From Microbacterium invictum (GTDB lineage Bacteria > Actinomycetota > Actinomycetes > Actinomycetales > Microbacteriaceae): DNA of 64,000 nt. The stretch's first letter is position 1. Every line of letters begins with the position of its first letter. The notes under the pieces were generated by a model, which saw only the letters and a list, made by a program, of their open reading frames with translations, made no database searches and was not told where the DNA came from. This document shows positions 1-7,904 of this stretch, in pieces. The translations under genes were made by a program, and so were the position numbers. The stretch covers positions 3,516,261 to 3,580,260 of the forward strand of contig NZ_JACIFH010000001.1 in assembly GCF_014197265.1 (NCBI RefSeq). The letters run 5' to 3'.

Positions 1-117
1 GACGAACACGAACAGAACGAACAGAGCCGTCGGAGCGGCGTACGACCAGCCCCGAAGGGCCTCGCGGCGCCGCGACCGGCGGTTGCGGTCCGGGGCCGCC
101 GAGGTCGTGACGGACAT
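1..117 (-). CDS. Sugar ABC transporter permease (N-terminus only)
   Basis: This is the first 39 codons of a gene that runs off the left edge. The translation begins MSVTTSAAPDRNRRSRRREA, an arginine-rich cytoplasmic tail, and continues into a hydrophobic stretch (YAAPTALFVLFVFV), the usual start of a MalF-type (CUT1) inner-membrane permease. A GGAAGG ribosome-binding site lies just upstream of the ATG. It sits downstream of the CUT1 solute-binding lipoprotein on the same strand with an 86-base gap, so the two are probably one operon. The family call rests on this short segment plus its neighbour; the substrate is unknown. Confidence 0.7.
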   Translation of the reverse strand, partial: MSVTTSAAPDRNRRSRRREALRGWSYAAPTALFVLFVFV

Positions 118-203
118 GGATCACCTTCCAGAGGGGACGGGGGCGGGGAGGGACGGATGCCGCAGTGCGGCGAGGCACGGCGACGCGGCATCCGCCCTTG
201 GGA

Positions 204-1496
204 TCACTGCTGCAGAATCGCGGTGATCTCGTCGTTGTCGGCGTCCACCGTATCGGTGCCCTGGAGCACGGCGTTGCGCACCAGGGTCAGCCACGGGCTG
301 CCCGGGGCGTTGAACGCCTGCTGGAAGTTCATCGCCACCGGCGTGTCACCCTGCCCGGCGACCTCGTTGATGGTGACCAGACGTGGATCCTTGGCGGCGT
401 ACTCGTTGTTCGCGAAGTCCGAGCGCGACACCACGTCGTCGTTCTTGGCGAGCACCTCGACCTGGGCGTCCTCCGACATCATCCAGTTCAGGAAGCTCCA
501 GGCCTGGGCAGCTTTGTCGGAGTCCTTCGAGATGCCGATGCCGTCGCCGCCGACGAACGTCGACGCACCGCCGTCGGGTCCCGGGATGCCGGCGACGCCC
601 ACGTCGAACGGTGTCGACGACAGCAGCGTGGCGGGGTAGAACATGAGGCCGACATTGCCCTCGGTGAACGCGGCCGTCCAGGTCGGGCCGGCTTCGTCCT
701 GCGAACTGGGCAGCACCGCGCCCGACTCCCACAGATCGTTCCACGTGTCGTACACGGCCTTGGCCGTGTCGCTCGCGAGCAGCGACTCGGTGCCGTCGTC
801 GCTGAGCACCTCGTCGCCGTCGGCCCAGACGCTCGGGAACCAGGTGAACACGAGACAGCCGCCGCAGTTGAGCCCCGTCGCGGTGCCGTAGACGCCGTCC
901 TTGCCGAGCGCCTGGATCTTCTTGGCCGCCTCGGCGAACTCGGTGAGGTTGGCAGGAGCCGACTCGGGGTCGAGCCCTGCCTCGGCGAACAGCTCCTTGT
1001 TCCAGAACAGCATCGACAGGTCGAGTACGAACGGCAGGATGTGCTCCTTGCCGTCGCTGGTGCCGGCCGAGAGATGACCCTGGTTGATCTGATCCTTGAA
1101 GTCGAGCCCGTCGATCTGCGCGGAGATGTCCTGGAACAGGCCCTGCTCCACCCAGTTGGGCACGTAGACGATGTCAGCGGCGAACAGGTCGGGCAGGCCG
1201 CCTGACCCGGCGGCAGCGCCGACCTTGGCCACGTAGTCGTCGTTGGGGACGACGGTCAGCTCGACCTGGTTCTCGTGCGAGGCGTTGTACGCGTCCACCA
1301 GCAGGTTCGCCTGCTTCTCGAGCGGCGCGCGCGTCCACAGCGTCAGGGTGGTGCCGTCGTCCACACCCTCGGGGCCGATGTCCTCGGCGGCCGGGGGTGT
1401 GTCGTCGTTCGCGGCGCAGCCGGCGAGGCCGACGAGCGTCGTGGCGGCGACGATCGCCGTCAGCGCCCGCAGTCCGCGGCGTCGGTGGTTGATCAT
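204..1496 (-). CDS. CUT1-family sugar ABC transporter substrate-binding lipoprotein
   Basis: This 430-aa extracytoplasmic sugar-binding protein (MalE/UgpB type) would deliver a carbohydrate to a MalFG-like permease. It has a basic, hydrophobic signal peptide ending in a lipobox, LVGLAGC, with Cys27 as the expected lipidated residue. The mature part shows the type I binding-protein pattern: TLTLWTRAPLEKQ near the N-terminus, DLFAADIVYVPNW, LFWNKELFAEAGLDP and a C-terminal QAWSFLNWMMSEDAQ segment. Length is typical. The gene reads away from a divergent LacI regulator, and its promoter overlaps a perfect inverted repeat that is the likely operator. Substrate cannot be read from the sequence. Confidence 0.92.
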   Translation of the reverse strand: MINHRRRGLRALTAIVAATTLVGLAGCAANDDTPPAAEDIGPEGVDDGTTLTLWTRAPLEKQANLLVDAYNASHENQVELTVVPNDDYVAKVGAAAGSGGLPDLFAADIVYVPNWVEQGLFQDISAQIDGLDFKDQINQGHLSAGTSDGKEHILPFVLDLSMLFWNKELFAEAGLDPESAPANLTEFAEAAKKIQALGKDGVYGTATGLNCGGCLVFTWFPSVWADGDEVLSDDGTESLLASDTAKAVYDTWNDLWESGAVLPSSQDEAGPTWTAAFTEGNVGLMFYPATLLSSTPFDVGVAGIPGPDGGASTFVGGDGIGISKDSDKAAQAWSFLNWMMSEDAQVEVLAKNDDVVSRSDFANNEYAAKDPRLVTINEVAGQGDTPVAMNFQQAFNAPGSPWLTLVRNAVLQGTDTVDADNDEITAILQQ

Positions 1497-1567
1497 GCTG
1501 AACTCCTCTGGCTCTTCATCGAGCGGATGCCGGGCGGCTGAGACCCGTCGCCCTCCGCATGAGGGGG

Positions 1568-1624
1568 TTCCGAAAAGTCGAAACCCTTTTCGGAAAGGTA
1601 TAGCGCGTCATAGAGTGCCGTCAA
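1568..1624 (-). promoter_or_regulatory. Promoter with LacI-type operator for the CUT1 operon
   Basis: On the minus strand a -35 TTGACG (1624-1619) and a -10 TATACC (1602-1597) are separated by 16 bases. Directly downstream, where transcription would start, is a perfect 10-bp inverted repeat, TTCCGAAAAG (1568-1577) and CTTTTCGGAA (1586-1595), with an 8-base centre. A repressor bound there would block this promoter. The divergent LacI gene starts 38 bases away on the other side, making it the obvious candidate ligand; that pairing is inference. Confidence 0.72.
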
Positions 1625-1661
1625 GACCCTTGGCCGATACCGTTTACGGAAGGAGGATGAC

Positions 1662-2684
1662 GTGATGATGGATGCCGGTGGCCGCACCGCAACGCTCAAC
1701 GACGTGGCACGTCGGGCCGGCGTGTCGATTGCGACGGCGTCCAAGGCGCTCAATGGGCGCGGTGACGTCGCGGCCGACACGCGCCAGCGGGTGCTCGACG
1801 CGGCATCCGCCCTCTCGTTCACCCCGAACCCGATGGCACGAGGACTGCTCGCCGGCCGCACCGGGACGGTCGGACTGCTCACGAGCGATCTCGAGGGCCG
1901 GTTCATGCTGCCGATCCTGATGGGTGCTGAAGACGCCTTCGGCGCGGGCAAGGTGAACGTGTTCCTGTGCGACGCGCGTGGCGATGCCATCCGCGAGCAG
2001 CACCAGTTACGGGCGCTGCTGAGCCGGCGGGTGGACGGGATCATCGTCGTCGGTCGGCAGACCGATCCCCGGCCCTCGCTCGGGCAGGAGCTGCCCGTGC
2101 CGGTCGTCTACGCCTACGCACCCTCCGACGACCCGCGTGACCTCTCGTTGACCCCCGACAATCGGGCCGGAGCGCGCATCGCGATCGAGCACCTCATCTC
2201 GTGCGGGCGCCGGCGGATCGCCCACGTCTCCGGCGACCCCGCGTTCGCTGCTGCGCAAGATCGGCTCGCGGGGGCCCGCGACGCGCTCGGCGCGGCGGGA
2301 CTCGAACTGGCCGGGGAGCCGATGTTCTCGGAATGGTCCGAGCACTGGGGGCGTGATGCGACCGCGACGCTGCTCGAGCGGCATCCCGACATCGACGGCA
2401 TCTTCTGCGGGTCCGACCAGATCGCCCGGGGTGTACTCGACACGGCGCGCGACTTCGGCCGCCGCGTGCCCGACGACATCGCCGTCGTCGGCTACGACAA
2501 CTGGGAAGTCCTGGCCACCAACTCGCGACCCGAGCTCACGACCGTCGACGCGAACCTGCAGCAGCTCGGCCGGCAGGCCGCGCAGCGGGTCTTCGACGCG
2601 ATCGACGGCGTCGACATCGGCGAGGGCACCCAGCACCTGCCGGTGCGCCTGGTCATCCGCGGCTCGACCATCGCCCGCCGCTGA
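1662..2684 (+). CDS. LacI family transcriptional regulator (CUT1 operon)
   Basis: This 340-aa LacI/GalR-type sugar-responsive repressor has an N-terminal helix-turn-helix (LNDVARRAGVSIATASKALN, about residues 11-30), the hinge helix NPMARGLLAG, and a periplasmic-binding-protein-like sensor domain ending VRLVIRGSTIARR. The GTG at 1662 is followed by two ATG codons at 1665 and 1668; an AGGAGG at 1651-1656 fits any of them. It is divergent from the CUT1 binding-protein gene, whose promoter carries an inverted repeat, so local regulation of that transporter is the simplest reading. The effector sugar is not known. Confidence 0.93.
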   Translation: MMMDAGGRTATLNDVARRAGVSIATASKALNGRGDVAADTRQRVLDAASALSFTPNPMARGLLAGRTGTVGLLTSDLEGRFMLPILMGAEDAFGAGKVNVFLCDARGDAIREQHQLRALLSRRVDGIIVVGRQTDPRPSLGQELPVPVVYAYAPSDDPRDLSLTPDNRAGARIAIEHLISCGRRRIAHVSGDPAFAAAQDRLAGARDALGAAGLELAGEPMFSEWSEHWGRDATATLLERHPDIDGIFCGSDQIARGVLDTARDFGRRVPDDIAVVGYDNWEVLATNSRPELTTVDANLQQLGRQAAQRVFDAIDGVDIGEGTQHLPVRLVIRGSTIARR

Positions 2685-2685
2685 C

Positions 2686-2749
2686 CCGCCCCGCCCCGCC
2701 CCGTCCGGCCCCGCCCCGCCCCGCCGCGCCCCGCCACGCCACGCCCCGA
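2686..2749. repeat. Low-complexity CCCCG-rich tract
   Basis: Immediately after the LacI stop codon there are about 64 bases built almost entirely from CCGCC/CCCCG units, with no coding signal. It may be a slippage-prone tract. No function can be assigned. Confidence 0.7.
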
Positions 2750-2762
2750 CGCCTGGCCGTCA

Positions 2763-2854
2763 CGTAACTCCTTCGATCCGGCGTGCCGGCCGGCGGCGAC
2801 CCGCACGATTCCGGGTCTGCCGCCCCGGAATCGTTCGATTTTGGAGGAGTTACG
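2763..2854. repeat. Nested double inverted repeat
   Basis: Outer arms CGTAACTCCT (2763-2772) and AGGAGTTACG (2845-2854) are perfect complements. Inside them lies a second perfect pair, CGATTCCGGG (2806-2815) and CCCGGAATCG (2824-2833), with an 8-base loop. The 92-bp unit sits between a gene end and the operator region of the pentose transporter. It has no following T-run, so it is not a classical terminator; it could be a small non-autonomous mobile element or a structured RNA. Confidence 0.6.
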
Positions 2855-2914
2855 CGAGCAGAGGGTCGACAGCAGGGTCGACGAGGTGTCGACAGGCGCG
2901 CCGTTCCCGGCCAG

Positions 2915-2999
2915 AATGTGAGCGCGAACATTCCGTTACGTATTCGTTGCAATGGCGGCCTATCCGGGAGTTGTGAGCGCTAACAGTGAGCGCTAACAT
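2915..2999 (+). promoter_or_regulatory. Three LacI-type operators upstream of the pentose ABC operon
   Basis: Three related near-palindromes precede the transporter operon: AATGTGAGCGCGAACATT (2915-2932), TGTGAGCGCTAACA (2972-2985) and AGTGAGCGCTAACAT (2985-2999). The last two abut head to tail with a 13-base repeat period, and the first lies 56 bases upstream. All share the CG-centred TGTGAGCGC/GCTAACA pattern bound by LacI-family repressors. The spacing allows repressor looping. The cognate regulator is probably one of the two LacI genes at 7905 or 9245, but which one cannot be told. Confidence 0.75.
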
Positions 3000-3072
3000 C
3001 CTGAACACGGCCATGGTGGCCGGCACCGAGAGCGCCTTGTCGCGCACCGGTCGAACAAGGAGGTTCACTCAC

Positions 3073-4065
3073 ATGAAGAAGCTCATCTCGATCGCCGCAG
3101 CGGGCGTCCTGCTGCTGGGGCTGGCCGGCTGCGCGACCGACAGCGCCGCACCCGGTGGCGACAGCGACGCCGGTCCCAAGGCACTGGACGAACTGGTCGT
3201 CGGCTTCGCCCAGGTCGGTGCCGAGTCGGGCTGGCGCACCGCGAACACCAAGGACATCCAGTCGGCCTTCGCCGACGCCGGCATCGAGCTCAAGTTCTCC
3301 GATGCGCAGCAGAAGCAGGAGAACCAGATCAAGGCGATCCGCTCGTACATCCAGCAGGGCGTGGACTACATCGCCTTCTCGCCGGTCGTCGAGACGGGAT
3401 GGGACGCCGTCCTCAACGAGGCCAAGGCCGCCGGCATCCCGGTGGTGCTCACCGACCGCGCCGTCGACAGCCAGGACGAGTCGCTGTACGTGTCCTTCCT
3501 GGGTTCGGACTTCATCCTCGAGGGTGAGAAGGCCGGCCAGTGGCTCCTCGACGAATACGCCGACACGAGCGAGCCGGTCAACATCGTCCAGCTCGAGGGC
3601 ACGACCGGTGCCGCTCCCGCGATCGACCGCGCCGAGGGCTTCGCCGAGAAGATCGCAGAGAACGACAACTTCCAGGTCATCGCGAGCCAGACCGGTGACT
3701 TCACCCGCGCCGGCGGCAAGCAGGTCATGGAGGCGTTCCTGAAGTCGAACCCCGACATCGACGTCGTGTACGCGCACAACGACGACATGGGCCTGGGTGC
3801 CATCGAGGCGATCGAGGCGGCCGGACTCACCCCGGGGGAGGACATCAAGATCATCACCGTCGACGCCGTCAAGGACGGCATGCAGGCCCTGGCCGACGGC
3901 AAGATCAACTTCATCGTGGAGTGCTCGCCACTGCTGGGTGACCAGCTGGTCGACATCATCAAGACCCTCAACGACGGCGGCACCGTCGAGAAGCGGATCG
4001 TGACAGAGGAGACGACCTTCACCCAGGAGCAGGCCATCGAGGCGCTGCCCGACCGCCAGTACTGA
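3073..4065 (+). CDS. CUT2 sugar ABC transporter substrate-binding protein (YtfQ-like)
   Basis: This 330-aa periplasmic-binding-type lipoprotein captures a monosaccharide for the CUT2 transporter encoded next to it. It starts MKKLISIAAAGVLLLGLAGC, with the lipobox Cys at residue 20. The ATG at 3073 is chosen because AAGGAGG lies at 3057-3063. Motifs of the RbsB/YtfQ fold are visible: VVGFAQVGAESGWR, the hinge segment YIAFSPVVETGWD, VYAHNDDMGLGAIEA and KIITVDAVKDGMQAL. It is the first gene of an operon with one duplicated ATPase and two different permeases, the order found in ytfQRT-yjfF (galactofuranose) and araUVWZ (arabinose). The nearby araA favours a pentose. Confidence 0.92.
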   Translation: MKKLISIAAAGVLLLGLAGCATDSAAPGGDSDAGPKALDELVVGFAQVGAESGWRTANTKDIQSAFADAGIELKFSDAQQKQENQIKAIRSYIQQGVDYIAFSPVVETGWDAVLNEAKAAGIPVVLTDRAVDSQDESLYVSFLGSDFILEGEKAGQWLLDEYADTSEPVNIVQLEGTTGAAPAIDRAEGFAEKIAENDNFQVIASQTGDFTRAGGKQVMEAFLKSNPDIDVVYAHNDDMGLGAIEAIEAAGLTPGEDIKIITVDAVKDGMQALADGKINFIVECSPLLGDQLVDIIKTLNDGGTVEKRIVTEETTFTQEQAIEALPDRQY

Positions 4066-4071
4066 GATGGC

Positions 4072-4103
4072 CAGGGGGTGGATGCCACGGCATCCACCCC
4101 CTG
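4072..4103 (+). terminator. Intercistronic hairpin between binding protein and ATPase
   Basis: Perfect 15-bp arms (4072-4086 and 4089-4103, beginning CAGGGGGTGG) face each other across two bases, immediately after the binding-protein stop. No T-run follows. Such hairpins in transporter operons usually cause partial termination or protect the upstream mRNA, giving more binding protein than membrane components; that role is inferred. Each arm contains the recurrent heptamer GGATGCC/GGCATCC. Confidence 0.7.
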
Positions 4104-4152
4104 CCCTCTACGCTCGATCCACCCGACATTTCGCGTTCGACGGAGAACCCCG

Positions 4153-5778
4153 ATGACCGACATCACCCGTCCGCCCGCCCCGAGCGGCAGTCCCGATCCG
4201 GTGGTGGAGATGACCGACATCTCCATCTCCTTCCCCGGTGTCAAGGCGCTCGACGGGGTGTCTTTCCGCATGTTCCCGGGCGAGGTGCACTCGCTGATGG
4301 GGGAGAACGGCGCGGGCAAGTCGACGCTGATCAAAGCGCTCACCGGGGTGTACCAGATCGACTCCGGCGAGATCCGCCTCGCCGGCCGCCCGGTCTCCTT
4401 CGCCACGACCGCGCAGGCGCAGGAGGCCGGCATCAGCACGGTCTACCAGGAGGTCAACCTCCTCCCGAACCTCTCGGTCGCCGAGAACATCATGTTGGGC
4501 CGCGAACCGCGTCGCTTCGGCGCCATCGACTCGCGGCGCATGCGGGCACGGGCACAGGAGGTGCTCGACGGGCTCGGGCTCGAGATCGACCCGGCGTCGC
4601 TGCTCGCCTCGCACTCACTCGCGATCCAGCAGCTCGTCGCGATCGCCCGGGCGATCAACATCGACGCCCGCGTGCTCATCCTCGACGAACCGACCTCGAG
4701 CCTCGACGCCGACGAGGTGGCGGAGCTGTTCCGCATCATCCGGTCGCTCAAGGACGACGGGGTCGCGATCCTCTTCGTCTCGCACTTCCTCGACCAGGTG
4801 TACGAGATCGCCGACCGTCTCACCGTCTTCCGCAACGGGCGACTGGTGGGCGAGTACCTCACCGACGACCTGCTGCGCATCGACCTCGTGCAGAAGATGA
4901 TCGGCAAGGAGATCACCACGCTCGACGAGCTCGAGCAGCGGGTGCACGAGGCCGACAGCGAAGGCGACCCGACCGTCTTCCTGCGTGCCCGAGACCTGGG
5001 GCGCCGCGGCGCGGTCGAACCGGTCGACATCACCGTTCACGAAGGCGAGGTCGTCGGGTTCGCCGGACTTCTGGGCTCGGGCCGCACCGAGGTCGCCCGC
5101 CTTCTCGGCGGCGTCGACCGCGCCGATAGCGGACACATCACCGTCGGCGGGACCGAGGTGCGGCTGCGCACCCCGCGGCGCGCGATCGCCGAGCGCATCA
5201 TGTATTCGAGCGAGAACCGCCGCGCCGAGGGCGTCGTCGACGAACTCACCGTGCGCGACAACATCATCCTGGCGCTGCAGGCCGACCGCGGCTGGTTCCG
5301 GCCGATCCCGAAGAAGCGGCAGGACGAGCTCGCGCAGAGCTACATCGACGCGCTGAACATCCGTCCCGCGAACGCCGACGCGATCGTGCGAAACCTCTCC
5401 GGCGGCAATCAGCAGAAGGTCCTGCTGGCCCGGTGGCTCGCCGTCGCCCCGCGCTTGCTGATCCTCGACGAACCCACCCGCGGGATCGACGTCGGGGCCA
5501 AGGCAGAGATCCAGAAGCTCGTGTTCAGCCTCGCCGAGAACGGCATGGGCGTCGTGTACATCAGCGCCGAGCTCGAGGAGGTGCTGCGCCTCAGTCACCG
5601 CGTGATCGTCATGCGCGACCGGCAGCAGGTCGCCGACCTGCCCAATGACAACCTCACCGTCGACAGTCTGCTCGCCCTCATCGCCGAGGGATCGAGCGAT
5701 GAGACGGCCCTCGCCCCGAACATCCCGAACTCCAGCAACCCCACCCCGAACAACCCGACCCAGGGAGAGACCCGATGA
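4153..5778 (+). CDS. CUT2 sugar ABC transporter ATP-binding protein (YtfR-like, two ABC domains)
   Basis: This 541-aa protein has two nucleotide-binding domains that power sugar import. The first domain carries Walker A GENGAGKST and a degenerate signature (SLAIQQLVAIARA) before LILDEPTSSLD. The second has the atypical Walker A GLLGSGRTEV and a canonical signature, LSGGNQQKVLLARW, with LILDEPTRGIDVGAK. This asymmetry is normal for RbsA/MglA/YtfR proteins. The ATG at 4153 is used because upstream codons read through the intercistronic hairpin and lack family similarity. Its stop overlaps the next start by four bases (ATGA). Confidence 0.93.
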   Translation: MTDITRPPAPSGSPDPVVEMTDISISFPGVKALDGVSFRMFPGEVHSLMGENGAGKSTLIKALTGVYQIDSGEIRLAGRPVSFATTAQAQEAGISTVYQEVNLLPNLSVAENIMLGREPRRFGAIDSRRMRARAQEVLDGLGLEIDPASLLASHSLAIQQLVAIARAINIDARVLILDEPTSSLDADEVAELFRIIRSLKDDGVAILFVSHFLDQVYEIADRLTVFRNGRLVGEYLTDDLLRIDLVQKMIGKEITTLDELEQRVHEADSEGDPTVFLRARDLGRRGAVEPVDITVHEGEVVGFAGLLGSGRTEVARLLGGVDRADSGHITVGGTEVRLRTPRRAIAERIMYSSENRRAEGVVDELTVRDNIILALQADRGWFRPIPKKRQDELAQSYIDALNIRPANADAIVRNLSGGNQQKVLLARWLAVAPRLLILDEPTRGIDVGAKAEIQKLVFSLAENGMGVVYISAELEEVLRLSHRVIVMRDRQQVADLPNDNLTVDSLLALIAEGSSDETALAPNIPNSSNPTPNNPTQGETR

Positions 5779-6821
5779 GCGCCGTCTTCGCGCGCGTGTT
5801 CAGCAGCCGGCTGTTCTGGCCGATCGTCATGCTGCTGGTGCTGTTCCTGATCAACGTGATCGCGTTCCCCGGGTTCTTCTCGATCCAGGTGCGCGACGGC
5901 AACCTCTACGGCAGCCTCATCGACATCGTCCGCAACGGAGCGCCGATGCTCATCGTCGCGATCGGCATGACCCTGGTGATCGCCACGCGCGGCATCGACC
6001 TGTCGGTCGGCGCGGTCTGCGCGATCGCGGGGGCGGTGGCCTGCAGCATCCTGCTCGGCTCGTCCGATCCGGCCAACCCCGGCGTGGTGATCGTCGCCAT
6101 CCTCGCCGCGCTGCTGGTGGGTCTGTTCTGCGGACTGTGGAACGGCCTGCTGGTTGCGGCCTTCGGCATCCAACCCATCATCGCGACGCTGATCCTCATG
6201 ACCGCCGGTCGCGGGGTCGCGATGCTCATCACCGAGGGGCAGATCCTCACCGTCAACAGCCCGCCGTTCAAGGTGCTCGGCTCCGGATTCTGGTTCGGGA
6301 TGCCGGTGGCCGTATACATCGCGGCGATCATCTTCGTGCTGGCAGCTGTACTCACCCGGCGCACGGCGCTGGGGCTGCTCATCGAATCGGTGGGCATCAA
6401 CCCGGAGGCCAGCCGGCAGGCGGGCGTCCGCTCGCGCGGTCTGCTGTTCGCCGTCTATACGTTCTGCGCGCTGTGCGCGGCGGTGGCCGGACTCATCCTC
6501 ACCGCGAACACCATGGCCGCCGACGCCAACAACGCCGCGCTGTTCATCGAGCTCGACGCGATCCTCGCCGTCGTCATCGGCGGCACATCGCTCGCCGGCG
6601 GCCGCTATTCGCTGGCCGGCACCCTCGTCGGGGCGCTCGTGATCCAGACGCTCGTCACCACGGTGTACACGGTCGGCATCCCGCCGATCGCGACCATGGT
6701 GTTCAAGGCCGCGGTCGTGACCGCCGTGTGCCTCCTGCAGTCGCCCACGACCAACGAGGCGCTCGCCGGCTTCCGCCGACGACTGGCCCTTCGCACCGGA
6801 AAGGGGGTGGCGGCGGCATGA
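5775..6821 (+). CDS. CUT2 sugar ABC transporter permease 1 (YtfT-like)
   Basis: This 348-aa polytopic membrane permease is of the RbsC/YtfT family. Hydrophobic segments run from about residue 14 onward. The family landmark MTLVIATRGIDLSVGAVCAIAG occupies the first third, and the EAA-like loop INPEASRQAGV and the segment LDAILAVVIGGTSLAGGRYS occur later. It overlaps both neighbours by four bases, so translation is coupled. The presence of a second, non-identical permease next to it, rather than one permease forming a homodimer, points to a heterodimeric channel as in YtfT-YjfF. Confidence 0.92.
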   Translation: MSAVFARVFSSRLFWPIVMLLVLFLINVIAFPGFFSIQVRDGNLYGSLIDIVRNGAPMLIVAIGMTLVIATRGIDLSVGAVCAIAGAVACSILLGSSDPANPGVVIVAILAALLVGLFCGLWNGLLVAAFGIQPIIATLILMTAGRGVAMLITEGQILTVNSPPFKVLGSGFWFGMPVAVYIAAIIFVLAAVLTRRTALGLLIESVGINPEASRQAGVRSRGLLFAVYTFCALCAAVAGLILTANTMAADANNAALFIELDAILAVVIGGTSLAGGRYSLAGTLVGALVIQTLVTTVYTVGIPPIATMVFKAAVVTAVCLLQSPTTNEALAGFRRRLALRTGKGVAAA

Positions 6822-7825
6822 CCACCGCGACCGTCTCACCCGCCCAGCGGGTCACCGCCGGCATCGGCCGCACCTTCACGAGCCCGAAGTACGGACCGGT
6901 GCTCGTCACCGGCATCCTGTTCATCGCGATCTTCGTCGGCGGTGGGATGCGGTACGGCAACTTCCTCACCGGGCAGGTCTTCCTGAACCTGTTCGTCGAC
7001 AACGCCTACCTCATCGTCCTCGCGGTCGGCATGACCTTCGTGATCCTCACCGGCGGCATCGACCTGTCCGTCGGCGCGGTCGTTGCGCTGTCGGGCATGA
7101 TGGCCGCCAGCTTGCTGCAGACCGGATGGCCGGCACCGGTGGTGATTGCGACCATCCTGCTGAGCACGAGCGTGCTGGGGCTCCTGGTCGGGCTGATGAT
7201 CCACCACTTCAAGGTGCAGCCGTTCATCGCGACGCTGGCGGCGATGTTCCTGGCTCGCGGGCTCTGCTACGTCATCAGCCAGAGCTCGATCTCGGTGACC
7301 GACCCGACGTTCGTCGCGCTCGGCGTGACGCGCATGTCGCTCGGCGGCGGCATGTCGATCACCTGGAGTGTCATCATCGCTCTGGCTGTGGTCGCCGCTG
7401 CGGTCTGGGTGCTGCACCGCACCCGCACCGGCCGTACCGTCTACGCGATCGGAGGCGGTGAGCAGAGCGGCATCCTGATGGGCCTGCCCGTGGCGCGCAC
7501 GAAGGTGCTCGTCTACGTCATCAGCGGCTTCTGCTCGGGGGTTGCCGGCATCCTGTTCACCTTCTACACGCTGTCGGGTTACCCGCTCACCGCCATCGGC
7601 ACCGAACTCGACGCCATCGCCGCGGTCGTCATCGGCGGCACGCTGCTGACCGGCGGATACGGGTTCGTGCTCGGTTCGGTGCTCGGTGTGCTCGTGCTCG
7701 GGATCATCCAGACGATCATCACGTTCGAGGGCACGCTATCGAGCTGGTGGACCAAGATCTTCATCGGCGCCCTGCTGCTCGTGTTCATCCTGCTGCAGCG
7801 GTTGCTGACCGCACGACGTCGGTGA
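6818..7825 (+). CDS. CUT2 sugar ABC transporter permease 2 (YjfF-like)
   Basis: This 335-aa permease is the presumed partner of the preceding gene. It shows the same landmarks: MTFVILTGGIDLSVGAVVAL, the loop YAIGGGEQSGILMGLPVARTK in which the coupling helix should lie, and LDAIAAVVIGGTLLTGGYGF. The ATG at 6818 overlaps the preceding stop by four bases; longer readings upstream lie antisense to nothing and run through another gene frame, so they are discarded. This is the last gene of the transporter operon; a LacI regulator follows after 79 bases. Confidence 0.92.
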   Translation: MTTATVSPAQRVTAGIGRTFTSPKYGPVLVTGILFIAIFVGGGMRYGNFLTGQVFLNLFVDNAYLIVLAVGMTFVILTGGIDLSVGAVVALSGMMAASLLQTGWPAPVVIATILLSTSVLGLLVGLMIHHFKVQPFIATLAAMFLARGLCYVISQSSISVTDPTFVALGVTRMSLGGGMSITWSVIIALAVVAAAVWVLHRTRTGRTVYAIGGGEQSGILMGLPVARTKVLVYVISGFCSGVAGILFTFYTLSGYPLTAIGTELDAIAAVVIGGTLLTGGYGFVLGSVLGVLVLGIIQTIITFEGTLSSWWTKIFIGALLLVFILLQRLLTARRR

Positions 7826-7904
7826 TGCCGGCTGGCGAGCGTCGAGCCGGGATAATGAGTGCCATGTCGCATGCGCACCCCGGTCGAGCGACTCGAGCGG
7901 TGCC

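Noticed and set aside
204..2044. Long open frames antisense to the binding-protein and LacI genes
   Set aside because: High-GC DNA with G/C third positions opens long antisense frames; these have Arg/Ala/Gly-rich translations without domain motifs and overlap clear genes entirely.
2686..2749. Coding extension of the LacI gene through the CCCCG-rich tract
   Set aside because: The LacI frame stops at 2684, and the tract reads as low-complexity Pro/Arg/Ala in all frames.
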